From the NCBI GenBank assembly GCA_964445305.1, contig CAYUKK010000022.1:1-64000 (forward strand): a DNA stretch of 64,000 nucleotides, written 5' to 3'. Numbering within the stretch: position 1 is the stretch's first letter; each line of letters starts with the position of its first letter. The position numbers were made by a program, and so were the translations under genes. The DNA is from CAYUKK01 sp964445305 (GTDB lineage: Bacteria; Acidobacteriota; Aminicenantia; Aminicenantales; UBA8522). Of this stretch, positions 1 to 7,965 are shown one piece after another. Under the pieces are notes generated by a model. That model made no database searches and was not told where the DNA came from. It saw nothing but the letters and a program-made list of their open reading frames with translations.

Positions 1-1
1 T

Positions 2-292
2 GCCATGCCCTGGGATGTCTTTCGGATGATCTGGACAGAAACCGTCATCCTCTGTGTGCTCGGGGGTGGACTCGGCATTAGCTTTTCCCTGGCCCTCTCG
101 CGGCTCACCGACTTCCTCATCCGCCGGCTCCTGCCCTATACACCAACAGGAAGTCTCATCCACATCAGCGGCCAGCTGGCTCTGCTCACCATGACGGTGG
201 TCATCGGTATCGGGCTTGTCAGCGGCATCTATCCAGCATGGCGGGCCTCACGGGTGAGGCCGCTTGAGTCTATCCGGAGCGAAGGAGAATGA
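2..292 (+). CDS. ABC transporter permease, C-terminal end (partial, MacB/FtsX type)
   Basis: Only the last 96 or so codons are in the window; the reading frame is open to the left edge, so the true start lies outside. The visible part has two hydrophobic segments (around the VILCVLGGGLGISFSLAL stretch and the LLTMTVVIGIGLVSGIYPAW stretch) and ends with PAWRASRVRPLESIRSE. The GIYPAxRAsrl.PleaiR ending is typical of the C-terminal membrane segment of FtsX/MacB-family permeases. The stop codon overlaps the start of the downstream ATPase gene (ATGA, 289-292), which implies translational coupling and one transporter. The family exports lipoproteins, peptides or macrolides from the inner membrane; the substrate cannot be told from this fragment. 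Confidence 0.85.
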   Translation, partial: AMPWDVFRMIWTETVILCVLGGGLGISFSLALSRLTDFLIRRLLPYTPTGSLIHISGQLALLTMTVVIGIGLVSGIYPAWRASRVRPLESIRSEGE

Positions 293-993
293 GCATCATG
301 GACGATCGTCTCGCCCTCAAGGCCGAAAACTTGAAAAAAGTCTTCAAACGCGGCAGCGAAGCCATCCTGGCCATTGACGGTATTTCGCTTGAAGTCAAGA
401 AAGGGGAGTTTATCTCGTTCATCGGTCCTTCGGGCTCCGGAAAAACAACCCTCATCAGCATCCTCGGCTGTCTGGATAATGCCACTTCGGGAAGTCTGGC
501 TATCGGCGGAAAGACAATCTTCTCTGGAGAAAAACGCCTCTCCGAGGCCGAGCTGACCAAAGTCCGCCGGGAAACGTTTGGCTACATCTTCCAGAAATTC
601 TACCTGATCCCGACCTTGACCGTTTATGAGAATGTCGTTCTGCCGCTCGCTTTTTTCAGGAAGCCTGGGGCGTCGGAAGAACCGGTCGAAATACTCCGCC
701 TTCTCGGGCTGGAGAGAAGAATTCACCATCGGCCAGCCGAGCTTTCAGGCGGCGAAATGCAGCGGGTGGCCATCGCCCGGGCGCTCGTCAATAACCCGGA
801 AATCCTCCTCGCCGACGAGCCGACCGGAAACCTCGACACCCGGCGGAGTGAGGAAATCGGCGAAATACTCAGAGTTCTCAACGCCGAAAAAGGGATGACC
901 ATTCTGCTCGTCACACACAACCCGGCCCTGGCCAAAATCGCCCACCGCACGGTCGCCCTTCGCGACGGCAAGATATCGTCTCATGGAGGATGA
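289..993 (+). CDS. ABC transporter ATP-binding protein (LolD/MacB family)
   Basis: A 234-residue ATPase of usual length for LolD/MacB-type ABC subunits. It shows Walker A (GPSGSGKTT, about residues 46-54), the Q-loop region (GYIFQKFYLIP), the ABC signature LSGGEMQRVAIARAL, Walker B (ILLADEPTGNLD) and the switch histidine in LLVTHNPALA. The LADEPTGNLD string is characteristic of the MacB/LolD/FtsE branch. It overlaps the upstream permease stop by four bases, so the two form one transporter operon. It energises the permease at the inner membrane. The start at 289 (ATG in ATGA) is chosen for that overlap; an in-frame ATG at 298 is possible. Nothing in the sequence identifies the cargo. Confidence 0.93.
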   Translation: MSIMDDRLALKAENLKKVFKRGSEAILAIDGISLEVKKGEFISFIGPSGSGKTTLISILGCLDNATSGSLAIGGKTIFSGEKRLSEAELTKVRRETFGYIFQKFYLIPTLTVYENVVLPLAFFRKPGASEEPVEILRLLGLERRIHHRPAELSGGEMQRVAIARALVNNPEILLADEPTGNLDTRRSEEIGEILRVLNAEKGMTILLVTHNPALAKIAHRTVALRDGKISSHGG

Positions 994-1167
994 GAAGTTC
1001 ATTGCCGCCAACCTGCTTAGCCAGCGTCCTACCGAGTTGACGCCTCTCCCGTAGCAAGCTCTATCTCATCATGGGTTTTGAAGGCAGTCGGCCGGCGCTC
1101 TTTTTGGCGGCTCGGCGAATCACCAACCCACAAAAAATATGGTAAATAGATAAACTGTCCCCAATTT

Positions 1168-2718
1168 TCACATTAAAGAGTTTTTGTCTTCGATGTACCG
1201 TGACTTCCAGACGGGGTCGAGGAGCGCGGCAACGGCGCGGTTGTAGTCGATGAGCCCCTGCCGGTAGTCCGGGTCCTTGAGGGCGGCGGCCGCGTTCTCA
1301 TCGACGGGGACGAGGTCAAAGCCCTTGACCATCTCGGAGAATTCAGCGTAGTGGTCGCGAATGGGGCAGGGCATGATTAAGTTCCCATCCCAGCCCAGCC
1401 TCCCTTCCCGGTTCCGGAAGCCGTACTGGTACTGCCAGGCGCGGATTCGTTCAAAAAAAGGATGGGCCCAGACGTCGTTCAGGTTTTTTCCCTGACTGTA
1501 GATATCCCGGATGTTCACAGGGGAATAGGGCAGGAAGACGCAGGGGATGACGTTGCCGTTCCAGTCGACAGCCATGTAACCGCCCTCCCGACCAGCGCTG
1601 ATGCAGCCGTGGGTCGCCGACCCGCTGTTCCAGAAGTCGGCCAGGAAAATCTTGCGCTCGTAGACGAGCTGCCACGACCTTTCCCACATCCACCGCCGCT
1701 GCTCGGGCGTCGGCAGGAGCTCGAGGGTGTAAGAGCGACCGATGGGCATGTACTGGAAAATCCAGGCGAAAAGCGCCCCCATCTTGTCAAAATAAAAGTC
1801 GATGACCTCGTCCGAAAGGATTTCCTCGACATTCTCCCGAGTCGCCGTCATGGAGATGCCGTAAAAGACCTTCTCCCGCCGCAGGCGCTCCATGGCCGCC
1901 AAGGTCCGGTCAAAGACGCCGCGGCCACGCCGCTCATCGGTCCGCTCGCGCAAGCCCTCGACAGAAATGGCTGGCATGATGTTGCCAATGTCGCTCATCC
2001 GGCGGGCCATCCGGTCGTCGATCAAGGTGCCATTGGTGTACATCATGAAAAAGCAATCGCCATGCTTCTCGGCCAAATCGAGGATATCCTTGCCATTATC
2101 CCGGTAGAGGAGCGGTTCCCCGCCGCTCAAGACGATGAACCTCCCACCCCAGAGGTCATGCACTTCCTGAACCATTTTGTCCATGATGTCCCATTCGAGC
2201 TTTTCCCGCGTTCCGCTCGAATCGGCATAGCATCCCTTGCACAAGAGGTTACAGGCCTTGGTCGGGCTAATGAGGAGAATCTTGGGCGGCTGAACCCCGT
2301 GCTCCGCCTGGAATCTCTCGGCGACACTTGGCTCACCCTGGTTGATGATGGCATCACCGATAAGGACATGGAGGAATTTCTTCAGGCTATTCGGGGAGAG
2401 ACGGTCCTCGGCGAGGACGCGCTCGACCACCTTGAGGATAGCCACGCCGATGGCTGTCCGGTCGCGGGCAACTCCAGGCGGTTTCTTGCCGCTTGCCACA
2501 TCAGCCCTGCCGCTCTGCCAGATCTTGCGCTCCCAGGTTCTGACCAGACTCCGCCGGAGGGGCTCAATCTTAGCTATCCTGGGACCCACCCACGCCAGAA
2601 CGCTGACAGCCTGGCGGGCTAAATCCGTCTCTCGGCTACGGAAGATGCGCTGTTGGCGAGCGATTCCTGGCGCGGGAGTTTCAGATGCTGAAGCTCTGAG
2701 TTCGGTTGGAGTCGCCAT
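1168..2718 (-). CDS. Radical SAM protein with SPASM-like C-terminal region
   Basis: A 516-residue protein. The radical SAM 4Fe-4S motif CNLLCKGC (CxxxCxxC) sits at about residues 156-163, preceded by the strand KILLISPTKA, and the SAM-binding FIVLSGGEPLLY segment follows. The C-terminal third has further cysteines (HGCISAGREGG, NGNVIPCVFLPYS, LIMPCPIRDH) resembling a SPASM/Twitch auxiliary cluster region. Roughly 145 residues precede the radical SAM core and look helical; I do not recognise that part. The start at 2718 has a strong ribosome site (GGAGGTGGAAAG). The gene stands alone between an ABC operon and a divergent hydrolase. Family members modify peptides or act in cofactor and anaerobic metabolism; the substrate here is unknown. 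Confidence 0.85.
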   Translation of the reverse strand: MATPTELRASASETPAPGIARQQRIFRSRETDLARQAVSVLAWVGPRIAKIEPLRRSLVRTWERKIWQSGRADVASGKKPPGVARDRTAIGVAILKVVERVLAEDRLSPNSLKKFLHVLIGDAIINQGEPSVAERFQAEHGVQPPKILLISPTKACNLLCKGCYADSSGTREKLEWDIMDKMVQEVHDLWGGRFIVLSGGEPLLYRDNGKDILDLAEKHGDCFFMMYTNGTLIDDRMARRMSDIGNIMPAISVEGLRERTDERRGRGVFDRTLAAMERLRREKVFYGISMTATRENVEEILSDEVIDFYFDKMGALFAWIFQYMPIGRSYTLELLPTPEQRRWMWERSWQLVYERKIFLADFWNSGSATHGCISAGREGGYMAVDWNGNVIPCVFLPYSPVNIRDIYSQGKNLNDVWAHPFFERIRAWQYQYGFRNREGRLGWDGNLIMPCPIRDHYAEFSEMVKGFDLVPVDENAAAALKDPDYRQGLIDYNRAVAALLDPVWKSRYIEDKNSLM

Positions 2719-2870
2719 CTTTCCACCTCCTTAGAGAGAGAAAGATTAGCTTCTCTTCATGGCTCGAGTGAGTTTCCTTCTTGCTTTTCCAGCCTATGCT
2801 GGATAATTGCTTTAATCGCTCCATTTAGAAATATAGACCCCGGCGCCGAATCTGTCAAGGTCAAGGCCAG

Positions 2871-2948
2871 GATTGCCGATAGAATCACCCGACGGGTCTT
2901 GTCGCGGTTCACCCCCGAACCACGCCACCCATCGGGTATCGGCCAATG
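2871..2948 (+). repeat. Short copy of dispersed intergenic repeat (palindromic core)
   Basis: This stretch shares attgccgat, the core ACCCGACGGGT (2887-2897), a ggttcaccc block and a ccgaaccacgccaccc block with the longer repeat copies near 13.1-13.4 kb and 32.9-33.2 kb. Here the central ~200 bp of the long form is missing, so the two ends of the repeat are nearly adjacent. It lies between two divergent genes (radical SAM and alpha/beta hydrolase), just upstream of the hydrolase promoter. Confidence 0.65.
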
Positions 2949-3010
2949 GCCCTTAAGCCGTTTCACCGCGCCGGAAGTTCCCCTCGGCCATTATGGGTCA
3001 AGGCCCAAAA

Positions 3011-3039
3011 TTGACGGCGTGGCTGAACTTTGCCATAAT
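3011..3039 (+). promoter_or_regulatory. Promoter for alpha/beta hydrolase gene
   Basis: TTGACG (3011-3016), a 17-nt spacer and CATAAT (3034-3039), with an extended -10 TG at 3031-3032. The predicted transcription start (~3046) is only about 8 nt before the ATG at 3054, so the mRNA leader is too short for a ribosome-binding site. Confidence 0.6.
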
Positions 3040-3053
3040 CTTGAGCCGCTCCA

Positions 3054-3956
3054 ATGGCTCATCTTTTTCGCTCGAAGAAGGCGCAGCAGCGCTTCCTGAA
3101 AATCTACCAGCGGGCTGCCGCAAAATGGCCAGTCCCTTCGACTTGCCGCATGGTCGAGACTTCCTATGGCCAGACTTTCGTCCGGATCAGCGGACCTCCT
3201 CTCTCTCCTGCCTTAGTCCTTCTTCATGGAATTAACGGGAGTTCCCTCCAGTGGATACCCAACATCAAGGCTCTATCTGAGCTTTTGAGGACCTACACCA
3301 TCGATGGCATTTACGATTGCGGTCTGAGTGTTTATAGCCGGCTTCCCCGGGGCGCGGAAGACTTTGTCCTCTGGCTCGACGAGCTTTTCGGAGCTCTTGA
3401 CTTCAAGCACAAAATCAACCTTCTTGGGCTTTCCTATGGTGGCTGGCAGGCTATCCGCTATGCCCTTCGCTTCCCCGAAAAGCTCAACAAACTTGTCCTT
3501 CTCGCGCCCGCCGGGACGCTCCTCCCCATCCGTAAGGAATGGCTCTTTCGGGCTGCCTGCTGCGCCTTGCCCTGTCGCTGCTTCACCCGGAGTTTCCTCC
3601 GCTGGATTCTCGAAGACGCCGTGAGAAAAGATGAGACGACTCGAAAGATGGTCGAAGAATGGGTGGATATTTCCTATGCCGCCATGCGCTCCTTCAAACC
3701 CAAGCGTCTCGTCAACCCCGACGTCCTCAAAGATGAGGAGCTCAACAGTCTGCGCGTGCCAACTCTCTTTCTCGTCGGCGAAAATGAGAAGCTCTACCCG
3801 GCCCGAAAGGCCATCGCTCGTCTCAACGCCGTCGCTCCCCAGGTCCTGACGAAGCTCATTCCGGGGGCCGGGCATGATTTGACCCTGGCTCAGACCGAAA
3901 CCGTCAACCGTGAGATTCTTGATTTTTTAATTGACAGGAAAAATTTCTCCTTATAA
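3054..3956 (+). CDS. Alpha/beta hydrolase fold protein
   Basis: A 300-residue alpha/beta hydrolase. The oxyanion region ALVLLHGINGSS, the nucleophile elbow GLSYGGW (serine in G-x-S-x-G), the acid region FLVGENEKLYPARKA and the catalytic histidine in PGAGHDLTL occur in the expected order and spacing. No signal peptide is evident, so it is probably cytoplasmic. The family covers esterases, lipases, haloperoxidase-like and C-C bond hydrolases, and nothing visible narrows the substrate. The start at 3054 is the first ATG after a good promoter and lacks a Shine-Dalgarno sequence. It appears monocistronic: a 363-bp gap and a hairpin follow. Confidence 0.88.
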   Translation: MAHLFRSKKAQQRFLKIYQRAAAKWPVPSTCRMVETSYGQTFVRISGPPLSPALVLLHGINGSSLQWIPNIKALSELLRTYTIDGIYDCGLSVYSRLPRGAEDFVLWLDELFGALDFKHKINLLGLSYGGWQAIRYALRFPEKLNKLVLLAPAGTLLPIRKEWLFRAACCALPCRCFTRSFLRWILEDAVRKDETTRKMVEEWVDISYAAMRSFKPKRLVNPDVLKDEELNSLRVPTLFLVGENEKLYPARKAIARLNAVAPQVLTKLIPGAGHDLTLAQTETVNREILDFLIDRKNFSL

Positions 3957-3990
3957 ACTTTTTCTTCTCGTCGCTATGCTTTCTTTAGGA

Positions 3991-4016
3991 AAGGCATGCC
4001 AAATCCGCCATGCCTT
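3991..4016 (+). terminator. Hairpin downstream of alpha/beta hydrolase (possible terminator)
   Basis: A perfect 8-bp inverted repeat, AAGGCATG (3991-3998) and CATGCCTT (4009-4016), with a 10-nt loop, about 35 nt after the hydrolase stop. No T-tract follows, so intrinsic termination is uncertain; it could equally stabilise the mRNA 3' end. The remainder of the 3957-4319 gap holds no convincing gene. Confidence 0.35.
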
Positions 4017-4250
4017 GAACCTTATCGAGGTCCCTATCTTTCGCCAAGAAAGGAAACGGCATCTTGCCATATTTTACCCTCTCTCAAAGCGTGTTGAGAA
4101 AGAGCCGAACTTCAGGGCGCCCGATCGGGCCGGCCGGTCCAGCCGCGGGGTTCCCACACGCCGGGGAGCGAGTTCCGCCGCTTCTTCGGCCGGAGAAGTC
4201 CCCCTGTCGTCTTCTCCACGATGGGGCTTCAGGCCAGCATTGAAGCCATC

Positions 4251-4279
4251 TTGCGCTTGGGCTCTGCTACTTTTACCAT
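4251..4279 (+). promoter_or_regulatory. Possible promoter for the Asp-box protein gene
   Basis: TTGCGC (4251-4256), 17-nt spacer, TACCAT (4274-4279). The predicted start would give a leader of about 34 nt that includes the AAAGGAGGT ribosome site before the ATG at 4320. The match is moderate. Confidence 0.4.
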
Positions 4280-4319
4280 GAAAGATATTTATCTTCACAC
4301 CCGACAAAGGAGGTAATGG

Positions 4320-6731
4320 ATGAAAAGACAACCTGCGATCTTCCGTTCACGACTCTTTCTTTTTTGCCTTTTTCTTCTCAGCCTGACTTCTTTCCTCTTC
4401 TCCCAACAGCCCAAAAAGCCAGCCCGGATCCTGTCGACACCTCCGGAGGTGAGGCTGGAAGGATTCGCCAACCACCTGGAGATGGAAAAGGCATCGCCCT
4501 TCAAGGACCTCAAGTGGCAATTCCTGGGTCCGACCAACGTGAGTGGCCGCTGCACAGACGTGGCCGTTCTCACTCCAAAGGGCAAGAGCTACACTATCTA
4601 TGTAGCTACCGCTTCGGGGGGCGTCTGGAAAACAGAGAATGAGGGAACGACATGGGAGCCCATCTTCGACCAGGAACTCTCCACGTCCATCGGCGACATC
4701 GCCGTTGCTCCTTCCGACCCCAACATCCTCTGGGTCGGCACGGGCGAGGCGAACATCTTCCGGAGCTCCCACCCCGGGTGCGGAATCTATAAGTCGACTG
4801 ACGCCGGGAAGACGTGGCAGCATGCCGGCTTGACCGACACGAACACGATCGCCCGCATCGTCATCCATCCGAAGAACCCCGACGTGGTTTACGTGGCGGC
4901 CTCCGGCCACGAATGGACCTTCAACCCGGAGCGCGGGGTTTATAAGACCACGGACGGCGGGAAGACATGGGCCAAGATTCTCTACATCAACGAGCAGACC
5001 GGAGCGATCGACCTGGTCATGGACCCGACCAACCCCGATGTCCTCTATGCGGCCACCTGGCAGAGGGTCAGGAAAAAATGGAATGACCCCCGCAACGAGC
5101 CCCAGTACACAGGGAGCGGCATATGGAAGACGACCGACGGTGGAGCGACTTGGGACCCGATCAACAACGGCCTTCCCGAGCCCCGCTTCCGCGGCCGTAT
5201 TGGCCTCGATATCTGTCTCTCCAAGCCCAATGTCCTCTACGCCTTTGTCGATAATTATGAAGTCGCCCGCGAGGCCGAGCCTGGCCGTTTCGATTCCTAC
5301 GGCCGGCCTGCCCAGGCCGTTATCAAGGGAGCGACGGTTTACCGCTCTGACGACGCCGGCGAGAGCTGGCGGCTCGCCGCGCCCATAACCAACGAAATGA
5401 AACCCTACCTGGAGCGGCATTCGGGCACTTATGGCTGGGTCTTCGGGCAGATCCGCGTCGACCCCAACGACGAAAACAAAATCTTCATCCTGGGTGTGCC
5501 GATGAGTGTGTCCACGGACGGCGGCAAAAGCTTCCGCAGGGTGCCCAATATGTATCATGTCGACAATCACGGGCTCTGGATTGACCCGGATAATTCCAGC
5601 TACATCGTCAATGTCAACGACGGCGGCATCGAAATTTCCTATGACGGGGGCAAGACGTGGCGAAATTTCAGGAACAACCTGCCCGTCTGCCAGTTCTTTA
5701 ACCTCAATTACGACATGGACACTCCCTTCCGCGTCTATGGCTCGATGCAGGACCACGGAAGCTACCGGGCTGTCGTCGACCTTAGCCGGGGCCGTAACGC
5801 CATCCCCACGCAGGAATTCGAGAGGGCGCCGGGTGGGGAAGGCTCCCATCACGCCATCGACCCGACCAACCCGAACATCGTCTATTCCTGTGGCTTCTAC
5901 GGCAACTTGTCCCGGACCGATTTGAGCAAGACGGGGCCCGAGCGCTCGAAGCTCATCGTGCCCCGCGTTTACCCTGACGAGCCGCCGCTCCGCGGCCAAT
6001 GGCTGGCCCACTTCATCCTTTCGCCCCACAACCCGAACATCATCTACCACGGCATGCAGTATCTCTTCCGCTCTACTGACCGAGGCGACACCTGGGAGCG
6101 GATCAGCCCGGACCTGAGCTACTTCACGCCGACTGAGCAGGGCGATATCCCCTACCACACGATTACCGCCATCGCCGAATCTCCGCTAAAAGCCGGGCTC
6201 ATCTATGTCGGGACGGATTGCGGCCGGGTGAGCGTGACCAGGGACGGCGGAAAGACCTGGCAGGAGATAACCCGTGGCCTCCCCTACCAGAAGTGGGTCT
6301 CCCGGATCGTCGCCTCCCAGTATGACATGGCCACCGTCTACCTCACTCAGCACGGCCGGGCTGATGACGATTTCGCTCCCTACATCTGGAAATCGACGGA
6401 TTTCGGCAAGACGTGGACGAGCATCTCCGCCGGAATTCCTCTGGGGCCGGTCAACGTCATCAGGGAAGACCCGGTCGATAGAAACATCCTTTATGTGGGC
6501 ACGGACCTTGGTGTTTACGTGAGCAAAGACGGGGCCAAGACTTGGCATGTCCTCGGCGCTAACCTTCCCTCCGCTTACGTCCATGACCTTATCATCCACC
6601 CGCGGGATAACATCATCGTCATCGCCACGCACGGCCGTGGCATGTGGGCCATGGACGCGGACCCAGTCAACGAGAAGCCCAAACGGCCGCGCCGCTTTTT
6701 CTTCGAGGATGAGCCTGCGACCGTCCGCTGA
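4320..6731 (+). CDS. Secreted Asp-box (BNR/sortilin-like) beta-propeller protein
   Basis: An 803-residue exported protein. It begins with a signal peptide (positive MKRQ, hydrophobic LFLFCLFLLSLTSFLF, then SQQP). At least eleven Asp-box-type motifs follow along the chain, for example STDAGKTW, TTDGGKTW, TTDGGATW, SDDAGESW, SYDGGKTW, STDRGDTW, TRDGGKTW, STDFGKTW and SKDGAKTW. This is the pattern of VPS10/sortilin-like and exo-alpha-sialidase-like propellers, probably two propeller units in tandem. The Asp-box is a structural turn, so sialidase activity is not implied. The start at 4320 has an ideal ribosome site (AAAGGAGGT). The family is expanded in Acidobacteriota-type genomes and often sits with peptidases and glycan enzymes; a role in binding or cleaving extracellular polymers is inferred. 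The short R-rich tail (PKRPRRFFFEDE) is unexplained. Confidence 0.88.
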   Translation: MKRQPAIFRSRLFLFCLFLLSLTSFLFSQQPKKPARILSTPPEVRLEGFANHLEMEKASPFKDLKWQFLGPTNVSGRCTDVAVLTPKGKSYTIYVATASGGVWKTENEGTTWEPIFDQELSTSIGDIAVAPSDPNILWVGTGEANIFRSSHPGCGIYKSTDAGKTWQHAGLTDTNTIARIVIHPKNPDVVYVAASGHEWTFNPERGVYKTTDGGKTWAKILYINEQTGAIDLVMDPTNPDVLYAATWQRVRKKWNDPRNEPQYTGSGIWKTTDGGATWDPINNGLPEPRFRGRIGLDICLSKPNVLYAFVDNYEVAREAEPGRFDSYGRPAQAVIKGATVYRSDDAGESWRLAAPITNEMKPYLERHSGTYGWVFGQIRVDPNDENKIFILGVPMSVSTDGGKSFRRVPNMYHVDNHGLWIDPDNSSYIVNVNDGGIEISYDGGKTWRNFRNNLPVCQFFNLNYDMDTPFRVYGSMQDHGSYRAVVDLSRGRNAIPTQEFERAPGGEGSHHAIDPTNPNIVYSCGFYGNLSRTDLSKTGPERSKLIVPRVYPDEPPLRGQWLAHFILSPHNPNIIYHGMQYLFRSTDRGDTWERISPDLSYFTPTEQGDIPYHTITAIAESPLKAGLIYVGTDCGRVSVTRDGGKTWQEITRGLPYQKWVSRIVASQYDMATVYLTQHGRADDDFAPYIWKSTDFGKTWTSISAGIPLGPVNVIREDPVDRNILYVGTDLGVYVSKDGAKTWHVLGANLPSAYVHDLIIHPRDNIIVIATHGRGMWAMDADPVNEKPKRPRRFFFEDEPATVR

Positions 6732-6794
6732 AGGAAATCGACTTCAACCAAGAAGCCTTCTTGGTCACTCGGTTCTCAGGCGAGGCTACGGCCC

Positions 6795-7007
6795 ATCCGG
6801 GGCAATCCTTGGGAGGCAGCGCTTGATGCTTTCCATCGGGTTGGCGGCCGTTTCGTGCTCAAAATTGGAGCACGTGGTACCGCCCCTAGTTTCGCAGACC
6901 TCAAAGATTACTGGCAGGAAGTTCCCTGTGTCGAGCTGCTTAGCCACACCTCGCTCCGTATGATCAAAGAAAATTTCTCAGCGAGGCGGAATGGTCCACC
7001 TTGCTGA
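6795..7007 (+). pseudogene. Possible gene relic in the 6732-7136 gap
   Basis: The 405-bp gap after the Asp-box gene contains a start-less open frame of about 70 codons ending with TGA at 7005-7007. Its composition looks protein-like (for example RGNPWEAALDAFHRVGG and DLKDYWQEVPCVELLSH), unlike random shadow frames. A second frame just upstream (about 6734-6820) also reads smoothly, as if a frameshift separated them. I do not recognise the family and there is no plausible start, so it may be the eroded 3' end of a lost gene or chance. Confidence 0.22.
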
Positions 7008-7059
7008 ATCGGGGCCCTTTTAACCATTTGGGCAGCTCCCCCGTCCGTTCCTCTGAGCT

Positions 7060-7089
7060 TTGACTCTCTCTCGTGGCCTGTGGTATTTT
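7060..7089 (+). promoter_or_regulatory. Promoter for secreted protein gene
   Basis: TTGACT (7060-7065), 18-nt spacer, TATTTT (7084-7089) with an extended -10 TG (7081-7082). The expected start near 7096 leaves a ~40-nt leader containing a weak GAAAGG ribosome site before the ATG at 7137. Confidence 0.5.
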
Positions 7090-7136
7090 TACCGCGAAAC
7101 ATGAACCGATTTTACAACGCCGAAAGGTCATACTCC

Positions 7137-7937
7137 ATGAAGCGAAAACGCTTTTTTTTAACTTCTGTGGCCGGGTTGTTACTCGGGCTGGTCGCCGTTT
7201 TGCTTGTGTTCGCCAGCGCTGCCGCGCCATCCCGCGAAACCTATATCGAAGATTTCGACCACGGCGCAGGCGGGTGGCTGGCCAACCGCTACGACCCCTT
7301 GCCCATTTTCGATGGCGTCGCCTACTGTTTCGGCCCCTGGTATCTCGACAGCCACCACGCGCCGCCTGGCGCTGGCTACCTCCACATGCTCATGTATCTC
7401 TACACGAGCGATAAGAATGTCAGCCCCGAGCGGAAAGCTCACCTCAAGGGAAACCGGTTCATCGAACGCAACCAGAGCACCGACCTCACAAACGCCCGGT
7501 TGAGCGTTCGCCTACGGGGTGAAATCGACCTCCAGGGAGCCGAAATGCTGCTCCTCGTTCAGGGGAAGACAGCCAAGACGACGGCGAACTTCGTCCTCAG
7601 CGGCCAGCCCCTCCGAGTCAATCACGACTGGACTGAGCAAACGCTCGTCCTTGCGCCCGACCCCAAGCAGTGGACCTGTCTCGGAGCCCGCTGGGACAAG
7701 ACCTCCGAATACGGCTGCGACGACATCGCGACTGTCCTCAAGGACGTCAACTGGGACATCATGTTCGTCCTCTTCCCGCTCAAGATTGTGCCCACCCATC
7801 CCGAGCTCGTCAAGGATATGCACAAAATGCGGCCCGGACAGGATTACCCCGGCTATCCGAGCTATGAGGTCGAGCAGAAATTCCTGCCCAAGGGCATCAT
7901 CATGATCGACTGGGTCCGAATCGATTACCCACAGTGA
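7137..7937 (+). CDS. Secreted protein of unknown function
   Basis: A 266-residue protein with a clear signal peptide (MKRKRFFLTSVAG, hydrophobic LLLGLVAVLLVFASAAA, cleavage expected near AAA/PSRE). An upstream in-frame ATG at 7080 would add 19 residues ahead of the signal peptide, so 7137 is preferred; GAAAGG lies upstream of it. The mature part contains many aromatic residues and alternating hydrophobic strands (ARLSVRLRGEIDLQGAEMLLLVQG, WTEQTLVL), reminiscent of a jelly-roll or concanavalin-like carbohydrate-binding fold, but I cannot assign a named family. It sits between the Asp-box protein and a GH127-like enzyme coded on the opposite strand, converging with it. Confidence 0.75.
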   Translation: MKRKRFFLTSVAGLLLGLVAVLLVFASAAAPSRETYIEDFDHGAGGWLANRYDPLPIFDGVAYCFGPWYLDSHHAPPGAGYLHMLMYLYTSDKNVSPERKAHLKGNRFIERNQSTDLTNARLSVRLRGEIDLQGAEMLLLVQGKTAKTTANFVLSGQPLRVNHDWTEQTLVLAPDPKQWTCLGARWDKTSEYGCDDIATVLKDVNWDIMFVLFPLKIVPTHPELVKDMHKMRPGQDYPGYPSYEVEQKFLPKGIIMIDWVRIDYPQ

Positions 7938-7965
7938 AGAAAACCTGAATCGCGAAAATTATTTC

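Noticed and set aside
3931..4281. 116-codon frame in the gap after the alpha/beta hydrolase
   Set aside because: It overlaps the hydrolase end, has low-complexity S/R/P-rich sequence and no ribosome site.
4347..6158. A 603-codon minus-strand frame opposite the Asp-box protein
   Set aside because: The repeated Asp-box codons give an apparently long antisense frame rich in V, D and G; the plus-strand gene has a signal peptide and ribosome site.
4320..6731. Calling the Asp-box protein a sialidase
   Set aside because: Asp-boxes are structural; no catalytic arginine triad or FRIP motif of sialidases is visible.
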